Shown: positions 28,401 through 36,658 of the stretch, piece after piece
How the letters are laid out: every line of letters begins with the position of its first letter
How positions within the stretch are numbered: the first letter of the stretch is position 1
NCBI GenBank assembly: GCA_965247255.1
Contig: CBDFGS010000011.1
Location: forward strand, 186,001 to 250,000
Origin: CBDFGS01 sp965247255
GTDB taxonomy: Bacteria > Chloroflexota > Dehalococcoidia > Lucifugimonadales > CAUZJF01
Direction: 5' to 3'
Length of the DNA stretch: 64,000 nt
Notes under the pieces: generated by a model
The model's database searches: none
Seen by the model: the letters and a program-made list of their open reading frames with translations, nothing else
Told to the model about the DNA's origin: nothing
Program-made: the position numbers and the translations under genes

Positions 28401-30505
28401 CGACCATTGCGGTCGAACTGGTCGTTGGCCTGTTGGTTCACGAGTTCGTAGCCGAGGAACCGCGCCGCCTGGCTGGTGGCGTGGGTGATGAGAGTTTTCT
28501 CCCTGGATAGCTCCAGCTTGAGTGAGTCGCGCAGGAATGTTTCCAGGGACTCTTTCACCTGTTGGGCTTCGACCTTTGGCCCGATGAAACCCAGCACGAA
28601 GTCGTCCGCGTAGCGCACGTACCGTAACCGGCGGTAGCCGGGGTCGTAGGGGTCACGTGACGGCAGTTGTTGCATTTGCTTGCGCAGTTGCAGTGCCTCG
28701 GCGTGGTTCCCCCGCTTCCTCTGGCGGGCCGCTTGGTTCAGCAAACGTGTGTACTCGCGGTTGTCTCTCCGGGCTGAGCCACGGGTGTGGGCTGGTATCA
28801 GCACGTTCTCGACAAACTTGTCCAACCGGTCTAGGTAGATGTTGGCGAGGATTGGGCTGACGATGCTGCCTTGCGGTGTCCCGCTCAGCGTGCGGCCATA
28901 CTTCCAATCCTCAACGTAGCCCGCTTTCAGTAGGTACCTCAGCAGGCGTAGGAATCGGTTGTCGTGGAGCGTCTCGCCGAGCACCGACAACAGGACATCG
29001 TGGTCGATGTTGTCAAAGCACCCCTTGATGTCTCCCTCGACGAACCAGCGGACACCAGTCCAGTGGGTGGTCACGTTGCTCAAGGCGGTGTGGCACCCCC
29101 GGTCGGGCCGAAAGCCGTGGGAGCGGTCGGAAAACTGCGGCTCGTAGTAGGCTTCCAGAATCATCCGGATGACCTCTTGCAGCAGCTTGTCCGGCCCCGT
29201 AGGTATGCCCAAGGCGCGGGTCTTGCCGTTGGGCTTGGGAATGTTGACCCGACGCACCGGCGTCCATCGGAACCGCTCGTAGCGCAAGGCTTCGATGATG
29301 CGGTCGATTTTCGCCAGTGACATACCGTCCATGGTCTCTGCGGTGACTCCTTCGGTCGTAGCTCCCTGGTTTGAGTAGATACGCCCGTAGGCCCGCAGGT
29401 AAAGGTTCCGGTTGTAAAGCAGCCGATAGATGTTCTCCAGCGGCAATCCTCGTTCTCCGCGTTCGCGTATGACGTTCAATACAGTTTCGGCTTGTTGCAT
29501 TGTGCATACCTCCCTGTTGTATTCCGTCGAAACCACCTGTCCTCCTTCGCCATGTGCCGGGCTTTCCCCGGCTCGGACTACTACGAGGACTCCGTGACCA
29601 TAGGGGTCTCCCCCCGTAGGCCATCCCGCGTTCCGTTGACATTGGGGATGTGGTTCGGTATTGTTTCAGGCACATGCCCCATGCGGGAGCAAGTGCTGTG
29701 TTTAATGTGAGTGAACTTGGGATCGTTCTCATGTTTTTGCTTCTGGATGCGCTGTTCACGGCGTTGGTTCTGGCCGTCGTCATCGTAGTCGTGTTTCGCG
29801 TTCTCAAGGTGAGAAGCGTTACGGTAGAGCGCGAATCGGAAAGCCGTGATCGAGACCGTGGCAACTGATGCTTGTCCAGAGCGAACCGTACCCCTTTTTG
29901 TCATCGACATAGGACGTTCTAGCGCGACTGTAGGTGCCCCGTTCGTTCCCTTGAATAGACCGCATCGGTCATCGTCCACTCATCGGAGTTGCATTGTTCC
30001 ATTCATCAGACCAGTGCAATGAGCGGCGCCGGGTTACAAGCGTTCTACCGGCGGGTGGCAAGAACACCAACTGGGAACTGGGGTTCAGGCAATCAAGCTT
30101 TCACCGTATCGCGCGGGCCTTGCGGAACCAGTCCTACAACGCTTTGGGACTGTAGCCGCTTTACCGACATGCTGTTGTCCCCCTAGGCTTTCGCTTCGAG
30201 GTGGGTCGGTTGGCCCAAGAACTTTCTCCGAGTTCTTCCCGGCTGAGCCGGGTATCCTATGCCGCGTTACGCGGCGCACTGAAGGTCTTGCCGGTGCCCA
30301 TCTCGCCCACGACGGTGGTGCCACGGCGCGCGCGCAGCGACAGGGCCGTGCCCCGTACGGCGTCCGCCTGCGCGCCGATGGGGGAGCGCAGCAGCTGCGG
30401 CAGGTGGTGGCCGTTGGTGGACGGCCGGTACAGAGGCGGGTACGACTCGACGACCCTCGCCGCGATTGCGTCGCGGTATGTGTCTACGAACTCTGACAGG
30501 TTCAT
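25484..30505 (-). CDS. SNF2-like DEAD/DEAH-type helicase, split by a group II intron
   Basis: The exons are 30505-30280 and 27603-25484. Joined, they give 781 residues with no frame break: the first exon ends in Walker A GEMGTGKTF and the second continues IAAAAAHMAGFRRILVVGPP. Further motifs are DEVH (LLIADEVHEFKG), LTGTLLGGY, a four-Cys zinc module (CCPAC and CTRCGD), the helicase C-terminal motifs LVQTGLDL and QASRRSWRIGQ, and an acidic C-terminal tail. SNF2-type proteins use ATP to track along or remodel duplex DNA. It lies downstream of a DUF6094-type methyltransferase gene with a hairpin between. The pair recalls DarB-like anti-restriction modules, in which methylase and helicase cooperate; that role is inference. 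Expression requires intron splicing. Confidence 0.88.
27667..27700 (-). ncRNA. Group II intron domain V
   Basis: The 34-nt hairpin begins GAGCCGGATGCGATGAAAGC and ends CGTCCGGTTC. It has the AGC catalytic triad, a GAAA tetraloop and the bulge expected of domain V. It binds the catalytic metal ions for splicing. Confidence 0.93.
27710..29500 (-). CDS. ltrA: Group II intron reverse transcriptase/maturase with HNH endonuclease
   Basis: The ATG at 29500, preceded by GGGAGG, gives a 596-residue protein. The N-terminal reverse-transcriptase fingers and palm contain GFRPDRGCHTAL, the first Asp in VEGDIKGCFDNIDH, TPQGSIVSPILANIYL and the catalytic YADDF. A maturase (domain X) region follows (FRGVVNYYLLAYN). 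The C-terminus is an HNH nuclease: CEMC, EIHHIRAL, CRTCHMDIHHG. The protein helps the intron fold and copies it into DNA during homing. All motifs are intact, so the intron should be mobile. Confidence 0.95.
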   Translation of the reverse strand: MQQAETVLNVIRERGERGLPLENIYRLLYNRNLYLRAYGRIYSNQGATTEGVTAETMDGMSLAKIDRIIEALRYERFRWTPVRRVNIPKPNGKTRALGIPTGPDKLLQEVIRMILEAYYEPQFSDRSHGFRPDRGCHTALSNVTTHWTGVRWFVEGDIKGCFDNIDHDVLLSVLGETLHDNRFLRLLRYLLKAGYVEDWKYGRTLSGTPQGSIVSPILANIYLDRLDKFVENVLIPAHTRGSARRDNREYTRLLNQAARQRKRGNHAEALQLRKQMQQLPSRDPYDPGYRRLRYVRYADDFVLGFIGPKVEAQQVKESLETFLRDSLKLELSREKTLITHATSQAARFLGYELVNQQANDQFDRNGRRRVNGQIGLRVPADVIEQHCQAYMRKGKPAHRSYLLHDEDFSIVAQYQSEFRGVVNYYLLAYNVSHFGKLKGVMEMSLARTLAAKHKSTARKMQRQYKSVAETEHGPRVCLKVVKQQDNGKRPKVAYFGGIPLKRQRQAVLVDQQPQRYRAGRNELTKRLLADTCEMCDSTVKVEIHHIRALRDLNVKGQREKPKWVQLMAARKRKTLAVCRTCHMDIHHGRINPQKQT

Positions 30506-30564
30506 TTCCTTCTCTCCTTTTCCTTATATGTAGGTGTGTGTCATTGGTGAGGTCTGCGAAAGGC

Positions 30565-30602
30565 GAGGCCCCGCTGGTCCATGTGAGAACCGGCGGGGCC
30601 TC
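30565..30602 (-). terminator. GC-rich intercistronic hairpin between methyltransferase and helicase genes
   Basis: GCGGGGCCTC-type arms: GAGGCCCCGC at 30565-30574 pairs perfectly with GCGGGGCCTC at 30593-30602. On the transcript it is followed by GCCTTTCGC, so termination may be partial. Confidence 0.65.
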
Positions 30603-30625
30603 GTGTCGTTAGTGAGGTGACGCGG

Positions 30626-31663
30626 CTATGCCTCGATGTCGGTGATCTCGCCGTCGCCCAGGTCCAGGGCGACCACGGTGGTGCGCAGCCTCTCCCGGTA
30701 GGTCTCGGTCTCCGCCGTGGCCTCGGCGAGGACCTTCTCCTTCGTGGTCCGGCCCTTGACCAGGATGCGGTGTCCGTCTGCCTGTAGGCAGAGGTTGTCG
30801 AGGAAGCCCGCTGCGGTGAGCATCGCCATGTGGCCGCGACGCAGCGGCATCAGCGGTCGAGTATTCTGACTGCGCGACGGCCACAGCGAATCGGTGATCT
30901 CGGTGCTGGTCCACAGCCCCGAACGCCGGGCTTCTACCGCTGCCGCCGTCGGATCGACGGTGCGGGGCGCGAACAGGACCTCTCCCGCCGGCGTGGTCGG
31001 AGCGTGGAGCTCCGGATAGGTGCTTGGGTACAGCTCCTCCGGCTCTCCCTCCGACCACTCCCGTACGTCCCGCTCGGCGTGCTCGTCCAGGTGGGGCTCC
31101 ATCTTGCGGTAGCCTGCCAGGACCACCTGGTCGAATACCTGCCGCTCCGGGTCCGGGAAGGCCCAGCACCGCAGCCTCTGGTAGTGCGCGGCCAGATAGC
31201 GAGCCGAGACCGCGAGCCGCCGCCTGGGAACGATGAACACCAGCAGTCCGTTCTCCGTGAGGTAGCGCGTGCAGTGCACCAGGAAGCTGTGCTCCGTACG
31301 CTTCTTCTCCGCGTCATGGTCGTAGGGCGGGTTGACGAAAGCGAGGCCGAAGGCCCCGTTGGCGATGGAGGTCTGGAACAGGTCTGCGGCCAGTGTGCGG
31401 TCCAACCGGCCCTCCGCCTGCTCGGCCCGGTCGCGGTGCAGCTCGACGCCGCACGTCTCGACGGGAGCGCTGCCGGGCTCACTCAGGCGCTCGGCCAGCT
31501 GGGCCACGGCCTCCCCCGCGCCGCAGCACGGGTCGAGGATGCGCAGCACCTCCCGGTTCCTATAGTAGTAGCCCGATGGTACGCGGACCAGCGTCGCGAT
31601 CAGGTCCACCACCCTGGGCGGCGTCGGGTAAAAGCCCCCTTTGCTCTGGGCTGCTAGTCTCAT
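30626..31663 (-). CDS. DUF6094-like SAM-dependent DNA methyltransferase
   Basis: A 345-residue class I methyltransferase. The N-terminus KGGFYPTPPRVVDLIATLV, the SAM motif ILDPCCGAGEAV and the catalytic motif FVNPPYDHD identify an N6-adenine-type enzyme of the DUF6094 group. The C-terminal 120 residues carry a second basic region with KGRTTKEK. It precedes the helicase in the same direction and overlaps the upstream zinc-ribbon gene by ATGA. A role in protecting element DNA from host restriction is plausible, but the target sequence is unknown. Confidence 0.85.
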   Translation of the reverse strand: MRLAAQSKGGFYPTPPRVVDLIATLVRVPSGYYYRNREVLRILDPCCGAGEAVAQLAERLSEPGSAPVETCGVELHRDRAEQAEGRLDRTLAADLFQTSIANGAFGLAFVNPPYDHDAEKKRTEHSFLVHCTRYLTENGLLVFIVPRRRLAVSARYLAAHYQRLRCWAFPDPERQVFDQVVLAGYRKMEPHLDEHAERDVREWSEGEPEELYPSTYPELHAPTTPAGEVLFAPRTVDPTAAAVEARRSGLWTSTEITDSLWPSRSQNTRPLMPLRRGHMAMLTAAGFLDNLCLQADGHRILVKGRTTKEKVLAEATAETETYRERLRTTVVALDLGDGEITDIEA

Positions 31664-31980
31664 GGCGTCTCTCCTTTCACGTGGCTCTCAGGGCCGGTCG
31701 ATGTAGATGGGCCGAAGTTGCAGGGGTTTGGGTTGCAAAAGTAGCAGCCCCTCCGCGCGGTAGGGGCCGGTCGGCACTCGTTGCAGTAGGTGCAGTCTTC
31801 CCTGGCGGTAGGAGGCGGCACGTACTCGTCGAAGCTCAGCGCCTGGAATACCACCGGGTCACCGCACTCGAAGCAGTGGTAGACCTCTCCGGTATACAGG
31901 TCTTTGTCGGGCTCCTCGATCTGACTGAAACGCCCATCGCAACCGGGGCAGTCAAAGAACAGTGTCTGGTTGGTGGTCAT
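31660..31980 (-). CDS. Small multi-zinc-ribbon protein
   Basis: A 106-residue protein with four CxxC-type pairs (CPGC, CFEC, CTYCNEC and CYFC with a later Cys) that could bind two or three zinc ions. AAAGGAG precedes the ATG, and the stop overlaps the methyltransferase start. Its role is unknown; it may assist the methyltransferase or bind nucleic acid. Confidence 0.65.
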   Translation of the reverse strand: MTTNQTLFFDCPGCDGRFSQIEEPDKDLYTGEVYHCFECGDPVVFQALSFDEYVPPPTAREDCTYCNECRPAPTARRGCYFCNPNPCNFGPSTSTGPESHVKGETP

Positions 31981-32007
31981 GGTCTATCTCCTTTCAGTGG
32001 ACCGCCG

Positions 32008-32406
32008 TCAGGCGGCAATCGTGTCGTCTGTCGGGATGCCCACCACCTCGCCGGTGGCGAGCGTTCTCTGGTAGCACAGGACCTGCGCGGTGCCGATCTC
32101 GTCGGCACAGGCCGTGCAGAACGTTGCTATGATCTCGGCGTGCCTGGCGACGGTTACGCGCCTAACCAGCACGGAGGGGCCGTCCGGCCTGTAGTGGCGG
32201 TACAGCCTCACGGAAGGGTCGCTCTCCTCCTCTGGCGTCGCTCTCCTGTAGTAGTGGGGTTGACCTGACGTGGAGAGGTGCGTGGAGGCGTCGTGCGGGC
32301 AGTGGCGGCAGCTGTCCCCGTCCGGGGAGTAGCGCCGCCATGCGCTCCAGTTGCGGTCCTGCTTGCGCCGGTTGCGGCGCCTGGCCCGCGTCAGGGTCTT
32401 ATCCAT
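32008..32406 (-). CDS. Small basic protein with Cys/His clusters
   Basis: A 132-residue protein with a very basic N-terminus (RARRRNRRKQDR). It has a CRHCPHD segment and a later FCTAC pair, suggesting one zinc site. It overlaps the upstream gene by eight bases, consistent with coupled translation. I recognise no family. Confidence 0.6.
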   Translation of the reverse strand: MDKTLTRARRRNRRKQDRNWSAWRRYSPDGDSCRHCPHDASTHLSTSGQPHYYRRATPEEESDPSVRLYRHYRPDGPSVLVRRVTVARHAEIIATFCTACADEIGTAQVLCYQRTLATGEVVGIPTDDTIAA

Positions 32407-33055
32407 CGCTCTCTCCCTCCACCCCTGCCGGGTTGGTCTCCTCGTCAGGCACCGTAAGCGCCCCCGACGAGACCGCCTCGGACAGGTCGGCTCGCAGGCT
32501 GTCCCCGACCGGGGAGCAGCGGTAGGCGCGGATTCCGGAGGACTGCAGCGGGACTATCTCGCCCGTTTCGAGGCCCCGCTCCCACAGCCACGTGGCCCAG
32601 GAGCGGTGCAGGGGCAGCGGGCTTCTTCTATCGAGGAAGCGGTGGTGGAGCCTGGGGGCCTCGTCCTCCGCCTGCGAGAGCAGCAGGAAGTCGTCCCGCT
32701 CGAAGGCGTGCTCGGCCAGGCGGGTGTAGACCAGCGCGTGCCAGCCGCTCGAGACCGCCAGGCGGCCTATCTTCGTCGTCCACGTCCCGATGGTGTTGTA
32801 CGGGATGACGCAGCGCTCATAACCCCCACTGAGCGCCATGCCCTCGACGCCCCTTATGAGGTGGGCGGTGTCGGGCGGCTGCTTGAGCAGGCAGGCCCAG
32901 ATGGCCTTGAGCGCCGTCTGGGAGCCCACCATAGAGAGGAACCAGAGGGTCTCGGCCTCCTCGTCTCTGGCGAAGGCGTCGGCTGTGGCCGAAAACCCGC
33001 CGGCGGAGATCGTGAACAGGGCTTCAGGGTCGAGTGTGTGTTCGGTTGCAAGCAT
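32399..33055 (-). CDS. Conserved-looking protein of unknown function
   Basis: A 218-residue soluble protein with AAAAGGAG upstream of the ATG. It is a mix of helices and a few strands, without membrane segments or cysteine motifs that I can assign. It lies between radC and the small Cys/His protein, in the same operon. Confidence 0.55.
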   Translation of the reverse strand: MLATEHTLDPEALFTISAGGFSATADAFARDEEAETLWFLSMVGSQTALKAIWACLLKQPPDTAHLIRGVEGMALSGGYERCVIPYNTIGTWTTKIGRLAVSSGWHALVYTRLAEHAFERDDFLLLSQAEDEAPRLHHRFLDRRSPLPLHRSWATWLWERGLETGEIVPLQSSGIRAYRCSPVGDSLRADLSEAVSSGALTVPDEETNPAGVEGESDG

Positions 33056-33137
33056 GGGCTGTCTCCTTTTCAGTTGGTGTGGGTGATGCGCGGGAGGAGC
33101 GGTCCCTCCACGTGAGCGCGTGGCCGGTGGTCGGCCT

Positions 33138-33641
33138 CTAGGCGGACATGTGGCCCCGCTCCTTCAGGCTGACCGCCCTGTCGCCCCCGATCACGACGTG
33201 GTCCAATAGCTCGATGCCCAGGAGCTCTGCGGCCTGGACCAGTCGTCTTGTGAGGGCCACGTCCTCCGGGCTGGGCTCGGCCGCACCGCTGGGGTGGTTA
33301 TGAACGACGATGATGCGCGAAACGGCCTCGTTCACGGCGGGGCGGAGCACCTCGGCGGTCCGCACCTCCGCCGACGATACCGTGCCCTGGTAGATCACCC
33401 TCTGGCCGACGAGCCTGTTCCTGATGTCGAGCAGGAGCACACGGACCTGCTCCTGTGCAAGCGGGGCCATCTCAGGGGCCAGAAGCCGTCGCACGTCCTC
33501 AGCCGACGAGATGGTCGGGCGGTCCTCGGCGGGACGGCCGGGCTGGGTCTCGATTCCGTAGCGCATCGCCAGCTCGCCCAGAACCTGAACGTTGCTCCGC
33601 AGGGCGTCCAGCAATGTGTCTTCGTGAATGGCAGTGGTCAT
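33138..33641 (-). CDS. radC: RadC-family JAB/MPN-domain protein
   Basis: A 167-residue protein consisting of the RadC C-terminal domain: residues 67-85 (VLLLDIRNRLV), the metal-binding HNHPSG, and the downstream Asp in LLDHVVIGGD. The N-terminal helix-hairpin-helix of chromosomal RadC is missing. Mobile-element RadC proteins are common but their biochemical role is unsettled. TTGAGG/AAAGGAG precedes the ATG. It follows ssb with a hairpin between. Confidence 0.9.
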   Translation of the reverse strand: MTTAIHEDTLLDALRSNVQVLGELAMRYGIETQPGRPAEDRPTISSAEDVRRLLAPEMAPLAQEQVRVLLLDIRNRLVGQRVIYQGTVSSAEVRTAEVLRPAVNEAVSRIIVVHNHPSGAAEPSPEDVALTRRLVQAAELLGIELLDHVVIGGDRAVSLKERGHMSA

Positions 33642-33681
33642 TTTGGGGTCTCCTTTGAGGTGATTGGTTACGAACGAAAAG

Positions 33682-33711
33682 CGGGGCCGCCCCTGTAGAG
33701 GAGTGACCCCG
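33682..33711 (-). terminator. Intercistronic hairpin between ssb and radC
   Basis: CGGGGTC at 33711-33705 (minus strand) can pair with GGCCCCG at 33688-33682, seven pairs including one G-U. GCTTTTCG follows on the transcript, so it may terminate part of the transcription. Confidence 0.55.
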
Positions 33712-33754
33712 TTGAGCGTCCGCCCCAGGCGGACGGCTGTGTGCTGGATGCGGC

Positions 33755-34165
33755 TCAGAAGGGAGAGGCTATAGCCTCCTCCTGGCCGTTAGGAGAGGGC
33801 TGGGCGCCGGCGTCGCTCTCGATCTCCGTATCGCGCTGGCCGTTACGTGAGTCCAGGAACACCACGTCCCTGGCGTGTACCTCGGTGTAGTACCGGCGCT
33901 GGCCGTCCTCGCCCTCGTAGCTGTCGTAGACGAGGCGGCCGGTCACGTACAGGCGGTCGCCTTTGGCGACGTATTGATTGATGGTTTCGGCCAGCTTCGC
34001 CCAGCAGACCACCCGATGCCAATCCGTCGTCGATTCGCCGTCCTTGCGGGGCCGGTCGGTCGCCAGGCTCAGGTTGGTGACGGCGGTCCCGCCGCTCGTG
34101 TACCTCATCTCAGGCTCTTTCCCGACCCTTCCCAGTAGCTCGACTCTGTTTATCGTCCTTGCCAT
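33755..34165 (-). CDS. ssb: Single-stranded DNA-binding protein
   Basis: A 136-residue SSB with the OB-fold start INRVELLGRVGKEPEMRYT and the segments DWHRVVCWAKLAE and GDRLYVTGRLV. The tail is short and ends AIASPF, keeping the Pro-Phe that binds partner proteins but with fewer acidic residues than a chromosomal SSB. It would coat single-stranded element DNA during transfer and replication. Confidence 0.93.
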   Translation of the reverse strand: MARTINRVELLGRVGKEPEMRYTSGGTAVTNLSLATDRPRKDGESTTDWHRVVCWAKLAETINQYVAKGDRLYVTGRLVYDSYEGEDGQRRYYTEVHARDVVFLDSRNGQRDTEIESDAGAQPSPNGQEEAIASPF

Positions 34166-34269
34166 TTCAGCTCTCCTTGTGTGTGATGTGCCGTGAAGTC
34201 ACGGCCAATAGAAGCGGCGCCGTCCGGTCTTGGGATCGGCCCCGTCCAGGGCGCTCCGGAGTCGGAGGG

Positions 34270-34698
34270 TCAGCTGCGGTCCCCTGCCCCCTGAACCTCG
34301 TCTCCCTTGAGAGCATCCGCGACGTGATCGGCGAGCTCAGCGTTCGGGTCTTCGGCACCCGGCTCCGCCCGCGCGTGGTCCTCGTCGGGGAACAGTGTGT
34401 CGGGACAGAAGGGCGCTACCGTGTCCTTGAGCCGTCCGATGGCGGCGGTCCTAGCCCTGCCGGACGTCTCCGGGTCGAGCGACCTGACGAAGTTCAGCGA
34501 GGCGGCCGCAAGACTTGCGTGCGCCCCGTTCGTGCACCTCACCCGTAGGGAGGCGTCCGCCGTTCTCTCAAGCTCGGCCAGCCTCGATACCCGGTTGGCC
34601 AACCGGACCTGCGCCGAGGCGATCTCGTTGCTGAGCCGGGCGACCTCGCGGGTCGCGCTCGGCAGCTTCCTGAGCGTCTTCGATACGAATCTGCTCAT
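34270..34698 (-). CDS. Helical protein of unknown function
   Basis: A 142-residue protein. Residues about 15-55 form a probable coiled coil (VARLSNEIASAQVRLANRVSRL), and the C-terminus is acidic. ACTCC/AAAGGAG-type ribosome-binding sequence precedes the ATG. It lies between ssb and the nuclease gene. I recognise no family. Confidence 0.55.
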   Translation of the reverse strand: MSRFVSKTLRKLPSATREVARLSNEIASAQVRLANRVSRLAELERTADASLRVRCTNGAHASLAAASLNFVRSLDPETSGRARTAAIGRLKDTVAPFCPDTLFPDEDHARAEPGAEDPNAELADHVADALKGDEVQGAGDRS

Positions 34699-34793
34699 CT
34701 TCCTACTCCTTTCGCTTTCAGTGTTCCGGTCGGACGTTGCGGAGGAGAACCTCGGATGGGCCTGCCTCCGTCAGGCTCTCGGAGACGGAGCGT

Positions 34794-35876
34794 CTAGCTG
34801 ACCCTCACGTACTCAGAGTCGTGCTCGGTCACGATCTCTTCTCGGGTCTCAGGGTCGAGGGCCTCATTTAGCTTCCGGTAGTTGACCGAATACCTCTTGG
34901 ACTGCACTAGGCTGACGGTGCGTTCCTTCGCCCGGCCCTGCATGGTCGTCTTGCCCAGACCCTGCTGGCGCATCCACGTCTTGAGGATGTCGAGCGCCTC
35001 TCGCCTGGCCCGGTCCGGCTCCCTGGTCGACTCTTGAGCCGCCTCATATGCGGCCACCGCAGCCTGTGCATCTTGTCTTGTGACCCAGTTCTCTGACTCC
35101 GTAGCTTCAGCGGAGCCGGTGGCTGTCTCTACCTCAGTGGCGGAGACCGCGTTACCGGGAAGGCAGGTGTTCAGGAACGGACAGGACCGGCAGTGCCAAT
35201 CGTCGGCGGGAAAGTCCCTCTCCGGCAGCGCGTCGGGGTCGGGGCCGTTCAGCGTGTAGTGGTCCGCCAGCTCGCCGAGCCACGATCTGACCCTCTCCAG
35301 GGCGACCTCCACCCGGTCGGCTGGAATCACCTCCACGTCCCACTCCCTGCTCCCCGTGTCCATCGTTGCGATCACCACGTCGCGGGCCTGTCCGTACGAC
35401 CCGTAGGTGTAGAGGGCGGCCTGGGCCACCGATTCGGGGTGACTCCGTTCCGCGCCGAGGACCTGCCAGCGCCGATAGGCCGAAGGCCCCCTCGGCTTGA
35501 CCTCGACGATCACCTCGTCGCCGCCGAAGAGCGGCAGAACGCCGGTCGCGTCGGCGTGCCCGGTCACTTTCAGGTTCGGAGCGATCTGGAAGGCAACAGT
35601 CTGAGGGTCCTGCGGGTCGGTGGGGATCACGTCCCAGCCCGCCCGCTCCATTGCGCGCAGCACCACCGGCTCAAGGGCGGTGCCCGCCTCCATGACGGTC
35701 AGCGCCTCGTCGGTGGGCGGGTTCGTCGGTTCGTGTTCCGTTGCGGCGTACCATAGTGCGCGGCGGCAGCCGGCTGCTGCGGATGCCCGCACGACCAACG
35801 TGCCGTCGCCGTCGAAGTACGCCGAAGGGCGGGAGTAGACTCCGTTACGGGGCGGGTCCTGTTCGTTCTGTTCCAT
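34794..35876 (-). CDS. Cas4/RecB-like PD-(D/E)XK nuclease
   Basis: The ATG at 35876 was chosen because AAAGGAGG lies upstream and the extra N-terminal residues of longer starts look random. The 360-residue protein has GCRRALWY near the N-terminus, the PD-(D/E)XK core EVIVEVKPRGPSAYRRW, and a C-terminal CRSCPFLNTCLPG. Together with the early Cys these could hold an iron-sulfur cluster, as in Cas4 and AddB. The C-terminal 100 residues are an extra charged region. It likely trims or resects DNA ends alongside the Rad52-like protein. No cas genes or CRISPR repeats are near. Confidence 0.8.
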   Translation of the reverse strand: MEQNEQDPPRNGVYSRPSAYFDGDGTLVVRASAAAGCRRALWYAATEHEPTNPPTDEALTVMEAGTALEPVVLRAMERAGWDVIPTDPQDPQTVAFQIAPNLKVTGHADATGVLPLFGGDEVIVEVKPRGPSAYRRWQVLGAERSHPESVAQAALYTYGSYGQARDVVIATMDTGSREWDVEVIPADRVEVALERVRSWLGELADHYTLNGPDPDALPERDFPADDWHCRSCPFLNTCLPGNAVSATEVETATGSAEATESENWVTRQDAQAAVAAYEAAQESTREPDRARREALDILKTWMRQQGLGKTTMQGRAKERTVSLVQSKRYSVNYRKLNEALDPETREEIVTEHDSEYVRVS

Positions 35877-35903
35877 TGCTTCGTCCTCCTTTCTAACGTA
35901 AGA

Positions 35904-35931
35904 GCGGGGCCGTCCCATGAGACAGCCCCGC
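35904..35931 (-). terminator. Intercistronic hairpin upstream of the nuclease gene
   Basis: GCGGGGC at 35931-35925 pairs with GCCCCGC at 35910-35904, and inner GTC/GAC pairs close a small loop. It lies 28 bp before the nuclease start and 32 bp after the previous stop. TCTTACG follows. Confidence 0.65.
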
Positions 35932-35962
35932 TTGCCTACGATCTCTCCGTTGTTCGTGCGGC

Positions 35963-36355
35963 TCATGCGGCGAGCTTCGCTTCGGTTGCCTCCACCTCCT
36001 CCTCTGACTTCAGGAATCCTTTGAGCACGTGCGCGATGGCGTCGCCCAGCCCGTGAACCCACACGGTCGTACCGTCGTCAAGCTGGTTGGCCCAGGGCTG
36101 CATCTCATGAATGCCCTGACACTGCCCAATCAGCTCTTCCAGCGGCGTACCCCGCCGCAGATGCAGCGAGACCAGCCGGCAGGCCAGCTCGGTCACACCG
36201 CCCTCGAAGCTGCCCGCTTTGCCCAGCGTGCCGAAGACCTCGAACGGCTCGCCGTCCTCGTCCGTCGAGACGGTCACGTAGAGGTTCCCGTGGGCGGTCC
36301 TTAGCCGCGTGGTCGTGCTCGGCAGCGTCGTCGGCCTGCTTCTCGTCGTCGTCAT
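35963..36355 (-). CDS. TSCPD-domain protein
   Basis: A 130-residue protein whose core LRTAHGNLYVTVSTDEDGEP, FEVFGTLGKAGS and ELACRLVSLHLRRGTPLEEL matches the TSCPD domain found at the end of B12-dependent ribonucleotide reductases. Here it stands alone, without a reductase. The Cys of the motif is kept as ACRL. It overlaps the upstream gene by ATGA. It might bind nucleotides or a reductase; the function is unknown. Confidence 0.75.
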   Translation of the reverse strand: MTTTRSRPTTLPSTTTRLRTAHGNLYVTVSTDEDGEPFEVFGTLGKAGSFEGGVTELACRLVSLHLRRGTPLEELIGQCQGIHEMQPWANQLDDGTTVWVHGLGDAIAHVLKGFLKSEEEVEATEAKLAA

Positions 36356-36654
36356 CGTCCTCCCCCCTTCCACAAGGCCAGTAGGTCGAGGGTGCTGGTG
36401 CAGCTCGGACAGAAGAGGCCGCCCAGCTGGTCGATTGGCTGTCCGCAGTCCGGGCAGGGCAGCCTGAGCATTCCGACCAGATTGTCCCGGTCATTATTGT
36501 CGGCGGCCTCCCACAGGAGCACCTCCTGCTCGACCCCGGCCACCTCCTCGACCAGCCTCCTGAGCCGCCGCTGCACCCGCTCGATCTCGTTGCACTGGAT
36601 TGCGAGCCGCCTCTGTACCGGCTTCATCTTTCGTAGTGTCCGTTTCTCATACAT
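36352..36654 (-). CDS. Small coiled-coil/zinc-ribbon protein
   Basis: A 100-residue protein. The first half is a basic coiled coil (IERVQRRLRRLVEEVAGVEQ), and the C-terminus has CPDCGQ and FCPSC, a single zinc ribbon. AAAAGGAG precedes the ATG at 36654. It is translationally coupled to the TSCPD gene. Confidence 0.6.
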   Translation of the reverse strand: MYEKRTLRKMKPVQRRLAIQCNEIERVQRRLRRLVEEVAGVEQEVLLWEAADNNDRDNLVGMLRLPCPDCGQPIDQLGGLFCPSCTSTLDLLALWKGGGR

Positions 36655-36658
36655 CTCG

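Larger units (their letters stand above)
27604..30279 (-). mobile_element. Group II intron with ORF
   Basis: The 2676-nt intron begins GTGCG at 30279, the bacterial consensus 5' end, and ends CCTATCCTAC at 27604. A classic 34-nt domain V lies at 27700-27667, followed by a domain VI-like stem. The reverse transcriptase gene occupies the expected position before domain V. Removing exactly these bases restores the helicase frame. About 780 nt before the ORF are non-coding and would hold domains I-IV. Confidence 0.93.

Noticed and set aside
29650..29868. A 72-residue plus-strand frame with a membrane-like helix inside the group II intron
   Set aside because: It lies opposite the intron 5' RNA domains and has no ribosome-binding site.
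34794..35876. Possible CRISPR adaptation gene (Cas4)
   Set aside because: There is no other cas gene or repeat array; it fits a general PD-(D/E)XK resection nuclease of mobile elements.
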